Shown piece by piece: positions 57,715-64,000 of a stretch of 64,000 nucleotides of DNA (position 1 is the first letter of the stretch; each line of letters begins with the position of its first letter). The stretch is taken from NCBI GenBank assembly GCA_902729315.2, contig LR746270.1, positions 6,953,221-7,017,220 on the forward strand, written 5' to 3'. The position numbers were made by a program, and so were the translations under genes. The stretch comes from Spirodela intermedia. Its lineage: Eukaryota; Streptophyta; Magnoliopsida; Alismatales; Araceae. The notes beneath the pieces are model-generated. The model was not told where the DNA came from. It made no database searches and saw only the letters and a program-made list of their open reading frames with translations.

Positions 57715-59290
57715 CAGCATGCTGTCAGAGCGAGCTGTAGTCACTGGCCTCCAGAGAATCTAGGGTTTGCTTACTTCTGCCGTAGCCTAGGGTTTAGTCT
57801 AGGGTTGCTTGGTTCATGAGAACCAGGAGGATCTCGTCATTCTCCACGCTCGTCTACAGGGGAGAAGTGCGGACAACGAAATCAAAGGTAGAGGACATGT
57901 ACCACCAAATGAACACTTGATTTATGCTTTTTTTCTTCTCATCTTTTGTGTTGGATGTGAGAGAGTAACCTAGGGCTATCAATGATTGCATTTTCAGCAA
58001 TCACAGTCAGTTGATATTTCCCTACTCTTGTTTGCAAAGCCCTTGTTTGAGCATCAAGCTTCATTGTCAATCCTTTCAGCCTTAATTGGTGACATCAAGT
58101 CTGTTTTTCGAACAACACCAACAATCCTTTCGCTGAGAGTAGCTGTCAGTTTTTCTACTGATGTCAGGAATTGTATAGATGACTGCCACAACACAAACTG
58201 AGGGGTTTGTACGGTTTCAACAATCTTTGAGAATTTCCTCGTGTGGTTCCAATTTAGTGAAAATGAGGTTCCAATTTAGTGTGGTTCCAATTTATTCTCA
58301 CTGTGTATTTGACACAGTCTGGATGGAAAAAATTTCCACATGTATTTGACACAGTCTGGATGGAAAAAATTTCCTTAGTGTGGTTCCAATTTATTCTCAC
58401 TGTGCTGAAAGGGAAAGGGAGGATCAGCCATCCAGCAGGTACAGGGACAAAACTAGAGGATCCTCGGTTTGAGGCATGCTATGAAAAGATTCCATGATTA
58501 TGGGATGGCTGTGAAATTCTATGACACCTGAGATTAGTGACACATGTACGTTCTGGGGTACAGTAGTGATATCTATGGTACAATCCGACAGATAACATAT
58601 TCTAAAAGCTAGAGATGCAGCTCAAGTATATGAAGTAAAGGTGAAGACAATGACTGAAAACACAGAAACAGAACAATTACGGCATATGCAAATCAGCTGA
58701 CAACATTGTGGCCAGAACTTGACCATTAAATCCCAATGCCAAGAGGATGCAGATATCCTAAAAGATTTCATTGAGCATGACATAGTCCATTATTTTCTTG
58801 TTGGGGTTAATCCAGAATTTGATTTTCTTCTCGGCAAAGAAGAGGTTTTGTGTTTTAATGAGGTGGTGGCACTGATTTGAGGAAAGGAAAGCAGAAGAAG
58901 CCTGGTGCTCGAGCCACTTTTTAGTTAGCATCGGTTCCATCGGCTTGACCAGAGGCCTAAGATGGACACCTTATAACAAAACGTAGTTTAGGGCTTGAAG
59001 ACTGTCTTTGCAGCGTCGTCCTCGGCTGTATAAATCAGATTATACCCCGAGTGGCCATCCATGAAATGAAAGAGTGCAAGGCATGGACAGCTCGGCGGTG
59101 GTGGCTAGAGGTGCCAATAATTCAGCCACAAATGTAGGCAGAGCTCGGCAATGCAGATTGACTTTCACAGATTTATGATCTCCTGTAGAAATGGAGAAAC
59201 CTGAAGGTTCTAGCAACAAAATTGTGTGCCATTTTGCCGAGAAGAAATAGCATAAGATTTCAAGTGTATACAGTGATTTTGTAGCCATTA
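57715..59290 (+). mobile_element. Decayed Ty1/copia element (PBS-like site and gag relic)
   Basis: A PBS-like site (GCTGTCAGAGCGAGC, 57721-57735) follows a TTCACA LTR-like end. From 58405 the plus strand reads as broken gag across frames: KGKGRISHPAGTGTKLEDP, a SKA-DAAQVYEVKVKTMT helix, DADILKDFIEHDIVHYFLVGVNPEFD, GKEEVLCFNEVVALI and a RRSLVLEP block. This is the UBN2/gag order of plant copia elements. Stops and frameshifts are frequent. Past 58950 a further frame-shifted tail reaches about 59285 (VCHFAEKK-like). No integrase or RT is seen. The element is not related in detail to the gag piece at 4.6-5.2 kb. Confidence 0.7.
58276..58404 (+). repeat. Nested local duplication (34-bp x2 inside 30-bp x2)
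   Basis: A 30-bp unit at 58276-58305 and 58375-58404 (TTAGTGTGGTTCC...CACTGTG) brackets two 34-bp copies at 58304-58337 and 58341-58374 (TGTATTTGACACAGTC...ATTTCC). Partial copies of the GTTCCAATTTAGTG word lie just upstream (58241-58281). It lies inside the copia relic, upstream of the recognisable gag. Confidence 0.85.
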
Positions 59291-59496
59291 TAAAGCATTG
59301 TTTTTTTATGCCGTTGGTAAGTGGTTAAAAGGCTTGTCAACTGGATGGTAATTTGTAGCCATTACTATGTTGTCTATGATTATGGATGGGAAAAAAGCAG
59401 CTTCAGATTTTTTTTGTCTGGGATCAAACATCTACTCTACAAACGTTCTGTCAAAATCTCTTTTGGATTTTTATCTGCATGTGATTCTGGAGAGGT

Positions 59497-59512
59497 GGGG
59501 GGGGGGGGGGGG
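59497..59512 (+). repeat. Homopolymer G16
   Basis: Sixteen consecutive G, a site prone to sequencing and assembly error. Confidence 0.9.
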
Positions 59513-62500
59513 ATCACACGGAGAAGTGGGCTCACTATGCCTCATGTAATCTCCTGCTACAAATAAGTGAGCATCAGAAATCTGATTCATGGTCTGAATA
59601 TAATTTGAAGATTAAAGTATAATGTTTATTATTGATTGAAAACGTGTCCATCCTTATCATGAAGCATTAGGATATTAAGATGATATCTGGGCCCACAGGT
59701 CAACCTTGAATCTGGTGCAAAGATTAACCCTAGAGATATTTTCATTTTCAGTGTAATAATGATTTTAGATTTGAAATGTTACTCTGTAAAAGTTTTCAAG
59801 TTGCTCTGTTGGAAGACCACGGCTTTTTTTTCAATGCCTTGTTACAGGTGATCATACACTATCTATGTCATTGATAATAATGGGAAACTCGTTACCTTAT
59901 GTCTTGTATGCCTGAACCATAATCTAAATCAGTTATTTGAAAGCATAATACTCTCAAATATCATGGTATAGATGTTTCCTTTTTCCATCATAAATTTCAT
60001 AATAATCATCATTCCAAACCAGGATCCTGTATCCAAACTTGGCAAGATATCCCTGCAGATCTTTTTAGATAATCAGATTGCCTTATTATTTATTTGGTTT
60101 TATACTGAATGATATGATTTAACTGGTGCAGGACAATCGTGAATCTGGCTCTCGAGGGTGGAGAATGATGATTTCTTTGGATGCATCCTCCATTGATTAA
60201 TCTATTTCATATGTTCATGTTTCTTCTGGTATTGGTTTCCCTGAACTGAAGTATCTGGCTGGGGATGATGCAACAATTTAGCCTGGTTTCAAATCAGCAT
60301 CAGGAAGGTTCATCTGGTTAACAACTTTGGATATCATTTCAGGTGATAAGAAAATATAAGCACATATAATATCAGGGAAAAGGGGATAGAAATATTAGTT
60401 TTCTTGTTGTTAGATGATGACATGGAGAAGTTGTGTCAACAGTTGGACGTTTTTTTTATTTATTTTATTTTATTATAAAACATTACTCTAAAATTCAAGT
60501 AGACCTCTTTGAGCTCCAGCATACCTTGAAAGTTGTTGATCCATCCATAGTGCTGCTTTTTGGGCTTTCTATGATAGGCAAAATTTCTCTCAATAGTGCA
60601 TAGTGCACAAGATATGCATACTACAAGAGCGAGAAAAGAGAGAGAGAGAGAGAGAGAGTAGAACTCCAAGGACCACAATCATTTAGGTGTTTATAAGGTG
60701 ACTAATCTGGTTTTTTCCATTATTAGCTACATCTTAATTTCTAAACGTTTAATTTGGGTCAAGAACATCTTCTTCACGTATTCCCATACTATTTGAATCT
60801 CTCTCTTCTCTTATTGCCTATCTCTATCTAGTCTTCCTTCAAACAAGAGAACATTGGAAATGACTTTGATATTTAACCATGAGATTATGAGATGAGATAT
60901 TCTATGATATGAGATGACCATCTTACCCATGAGCATATTTTCTTTAATTTTATGATTCTCTTATAAATCATATCATTTCAATTGCAACATTATAAAGCAA
61001 ATTCAAGGCTTAAGGAAATATTTGTTAATAATTTTATAATATCTCAATAGAATTTTCGTAGTGTAAAATTACACAATTGTTATAGCTTGTGATGCATTAA
61101 TTATTTCACATGTCACTACTTATGTAATTTCAGGGGAACAAAGAAGATCCAAAACATGACATCTATAGTGATCTTTATTGACAATTCAAGCACACTACAC
61201 TGATAGTAAACACTTTCTTAGATTGTAAAGAGATTGATAACAATGAATGATTCTACACACATCAGCACATCTTCTTTTAGGAAGATACAATGTAGGGGTA
61301 TGACACTAACCTCTAACAATTTAAGAACTTAGTCAACCAATATTTTGAGTAGCACCCCCTGATGTGGGCATCAAAACATAGAAGAGGAGCACCTTATGGG
61401 ACTAATGCAACAAGATGAAATTTTCCAAGGATAAACTCTAACAAGCAATTCAGCAAGCCATGATGAAATAGCCATGCATCACATGACAAGAGTAGAACAT
61501 AAGATATGACATCATATGTGACATCATGTGATATAAAAAATATAATTAATATTAATCCCATGTCACTTAACTTAAGAATAAATATCCTAGTCCCCTCTAT
61601 AGTAAGGGTTTTGAGCCTTTGAGCTTAAACTCTCAATCATGAAGCATTAGGTTGGATTTGGTCATGATAATATCTAACACTAACACACGATTGAAAAATT
61701 CAAGTAGACAATCACTTGACATTTGTCCTTATGTTCTACTATAATATATCATTCAAGTACACGTACAAATTGAAGGTGTAAGGATTCAACACTTCATTGG
61801 TGCTAGTAGTTATGGACCAAGTCAATTAGTACAATATTAAAGCTTTTTATGGCATTTTTTCTCACCCTCTCAATATTGATGAAACTAAAGTACAAAAGAT
61901 TAGAGGTTTTTGTCAACCTCTCTATCTCTACTAGTTACAAAATCATTTAAGTTTACTAAAAATTTAAGATTCCAATAACCTTTGCCAAAATTGGGACATC
62001 AATTACATAGTTGGAGATGAGAATCATAGAGATTAGTTGCCTATTGTTGAGTATTAATGTCTTCAACAAACTTCGAATAAGAATCAACTTAAAGGCTTTA
62101 CTTTCGAAAGTCACACTTCAATTTAATTTGAAATAAATCAAATAAAAGTTAGGAAACTTTCCCTTTACTCGTCTTATTATAATTCTAATCAAGATTACTC
62201 AAAACCCTTTTGTCATCATCAAAATTACTTTGATGATAACCCAAGACATAGTACATATAAGGTTATATACAATGATAATATAGGGAAACTAGGTTAACTG
62301 ATAGAAATAAGCTACAAAGTTCTCATCTCAACTTTAGGATGATGTGAAAAAATATATTTTCGCTTAATTCAGAAGTTAGGTGAAGCTACCAACATCTCTA
62401 AGCCATAAGTCAATTTGGACAACCCTTCAACATAAATACTACTTAGGTAGCATTGCCAAGTTGAAGAATGTACCTTGTATCCTCACTAGCAAGCAAATTC

Positions 62501-62843
62501 TTCAAACGAGTAATGCTATATCTCCAAAAACTTGATTATGTACTATATAATTCGGTGTCACATGATTAAGTTATCTCTTGGTATATTATTAGTTCATTAG
62601 ATAATTCATCATATGATATATTCATCATATTCCATAACTCACTTGATGAGATTTAGTAGATGCCATTTTTTTCACACATAATGCAACAATAACAATTATT
62701 GGTTTTGATGCTAGGGATTTGAATCATTTTGAATTTAGTTATGCCAAAGTTGGGCCTTGAGATCTAACCCATTAAAAATATCCTTTTGGTCTGACACTTT
62801 TTTAGTAGGACTAATACATAATTAGTGTCTTCCCTACAAGACC

Positions 62844-62847
<4 letters not shown>

Positions 62848-62902
<55 letters not shown>
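62848..62902 (+). repeat. (CT)n microsatellite
   Basis: About 27 uninterrupted CT units, then an interrupted CT-rich tail to about 62920. Confidence 0.95.
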
Positions 62903-62905
<3 letters not shown>

Positions 62906-63413
62906 CTCTCTCTCTCACTCCCTGTATTGGATAGATGCACGCGGATGACCTAATTCGTATTATATAGGCGGGCCCTGTTCATATTCAATGTAGAGCCCTA
63001 ATTAATTCTGAGGTGTTCTTTGGACCAAAGACCGGGCCACATCCGGGCTCGGCCCGGCCTAGGGGGGATCCCGGCCCACCACTGGGTACAACCGAGTAGA
63101 CTCCGGACGGGACGTTCAAGGTGACCAATAATCATTGAATAACGCTAATGGGACTGCTGTTGATTTAGGTGGGGCCCGCTGTTGATTGGTTGGGACCCAT
63201 CACCGCCTCCGATTGGATGACAAGTTGCGTGACGTAGAGGATCAGGCCAGTTGGGCCTCCTTCCACGACGTCTGGTACAAGACGATACACACGGAATATT
63301 GCGTTTCACAGACATGTCCTAAAGTAGGCCACGTAGGCATCGTCTAGAATGTTCCCCCAGCGGCCAAGACAGCGACCGAAAGTCTGCTTCTCTTTCGCCT
63401 TCTAAACTGCGCT

Positions 63414-63420
63414 TATATAA
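63414..63420 (+). promoter_or_regulatory. TATA box of the BPM gene
   Basis: TATATAA lies about 400 bp before the BPM start codon, followed by a CT-rich leader typical of plant 5' UTRs (63441-63475). Upstream, a GAA-NN-TTC heat-shock-like half pair (AGAATGTTCC, near 63348) and a CCACGTAG word (near 63331) are visible; their function is inference. Confidence 0.7.
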
Positions 63421-63818
63421 ACGATCCCACGCCTATCATGTCTCCTTCTCTCTCTCTTTCGCTTTCCTCCTCTGGGAAACCGGAGGAAGAAAACAAAACC
63501 CAGTCCTAAATTATTGAGGGTAGATCATCGGTGACGATCGAATTCGCGAAGGGGATCGACGAATCTTTCCTCGCGCGATCGAATTCCCTGGTGTGGACTG
63601 TCGATTGACGTATCGTCGTCTGTCTGGGGCCAGATCTCGTCGGGGCTGTCGCGATTTGGGAGCAAAGGGGAAACCCTAGGAGCTCCTCGATCCCCCGCAG
63701 CGACGATCCTCTGGCGGAGGGGACGGAACTCGGGATCCCTGATCCTCGGGTTGGGGGTTTGTGGAGTTTCTGTCTGCGTTCGACTCCCGACGCATTTTGA
63801 TCTCCCGTCTCTGTAGAA

Positions 63819-64000
63819 ATGGGCGCCAGTGGAGTTTGCGTACCTGGTCCCTCCAATCGGCCCTCCTGTTCCTGCGCTTTCCCCTCCTCTTCCCCCCAGC
63901 CGCCAACGGAGACGATCTCTACGTCTATCACGCAGACAGTGAACGGTTCCCACCAGTTCAAGATAACGGGGTACTCTCTCTCGAAGGGCCTTGGCATCGG
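63819..64000 (+). CDS. BTB/POZ-MATH (BPM) protein, 5' part
   Basis: The window ends inside this gene; 60 full codons are visible. The protein starts MGASGVCVPGPS, has a Ser/Pro-rich stretch, then SITQTVNGSHQF and KITGYSLSKGLGIG, the opening of the MATH domain of plant BPM proteins (usual form ETVNGSHEF-I-GYSL-KG-G-GK). BPM proteins are substrate adaptors of CUL3 ubiquitin ligases: the MATH domain binds targets and a C-terminal BTB domain binds CUL3. The start is the first ATG of the frame, with a GAAATGG context. Long minus-strand frames over this place are shadows of the GC-rich first exon and leader. Confidence 0.85.
   Translation, partial: MGASGVCVPGPSNRPSCSCAFPSSSPQPPTETISTSITQTVNGSHQFKITGYSLSKGLGI

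Larger units (their letters stand above)
59291..63413. other. AT-rich intergenic DNA, then BPM promoter
   Basis: No recognisable gene. A perfect G16 run lies at 59497-59512, a GA tract at about 60640-60658 and a CT tract at 62848-62902. An exon-like piece at 60132-60200, after a GGTGCAG acceptor and ending in TAA, is unassigned. From 62960 the sequence turns GC-rich with GGCCCGG words, and 63180-63413 is the promoter of the BPM gene. Confidence 0.5.

Noticed and set aside
63506-63997. 163-aa minus-strand frame at the window end
   Set aside because: Antisense shadow of the BPM leader and first exon; the plus strand shows a TATA box, leader and MATH-domain start.

Overview
This is a nuclear genome window from a flowering plant. 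The genes have GT-AG introns, AT-rich introns and intergenic DNA, Ty1/copia relics and plant-only families (stomatal bHLH MUTE, PALE CRESS, CC-NB-ARC-LRR, type I MADS, BPM). MiAMP1-type antimicrobial peptides are scattered in early-diverging angiosperms, Proteaceae and some monocots, so a monocot or early-diverging angiosperm is my inference; the sequence does not fix the species.

Region 1 (1-28.4 kb) is a gene-poor, rearranged accessory region. It holds an intact MiAMP1-like gene (1779-2099) and a broken tandem copy (3806-4102). A truncated copia element (4576-about 5452) lies next to a decayed CC-NBS-LRR resistance gene (5528-8509, minus). There is also a copia RNase H relic (10.9-11.3 kb), a type I MADS-box gene (13127-14062, minus) and the 3' two exons of a LUL-type RING ubiquitin ligase lacking its 5' part (18721-19457, minus). 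At 21.2-23.6 kb the 3' flank of the AMP pseudogene (direct) and the 3' end of the resistance gene (inverted) recur within 2.4 kb of each other. From 23.6 to 27.8 kb the sequence is AT-rich with no recognisable gene.

Region 2 (28.9-54 kb) is a conserved gene block for which I rebuilt exon structures by matching splice sites to protein-family continuity. It contains MUTE (28911-30372, minus, 3 exons, 188 aa), the ribosome-biogenesis Brix protein RPF2 (33002-37185, minus, 6 coding exons, 317 aa), a SERINC/TMS membrane protein (38959-44810, plus, 6 exons, 417 aa), PALE CRESS (45467-52801, minus, 6 exons, 365 aa) and a plant L34e-superfamily membrane protein (53233-54048, plus, 1 exon). RPF2/SERINC and PAC/L34e are divergent pairs; SERINC/PAC converge. 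Between RPF2 and SERINC lies a tandem array of four perfect GTTGACC heptamers, that is, clustered W-boxes.

Region 3 (54-64 kb) holds a decayed copia element (PBS-like site near 57.72 kb, gag relic 58.4-59.3 kb) and AT-rich sequence. At the edge is the start of a BTB/POZ-MATH (BPM) gene with a clear TATA box (63819 onward, cut by the window end).

The genes do not form one pathway. They are ordinary plant housekeeping or developmental genes beside a rearranged defence-gene region. I found no convincing undescribed system; the most unusual items are the compound rearrangement of defence-gene fragments and the W-box array.
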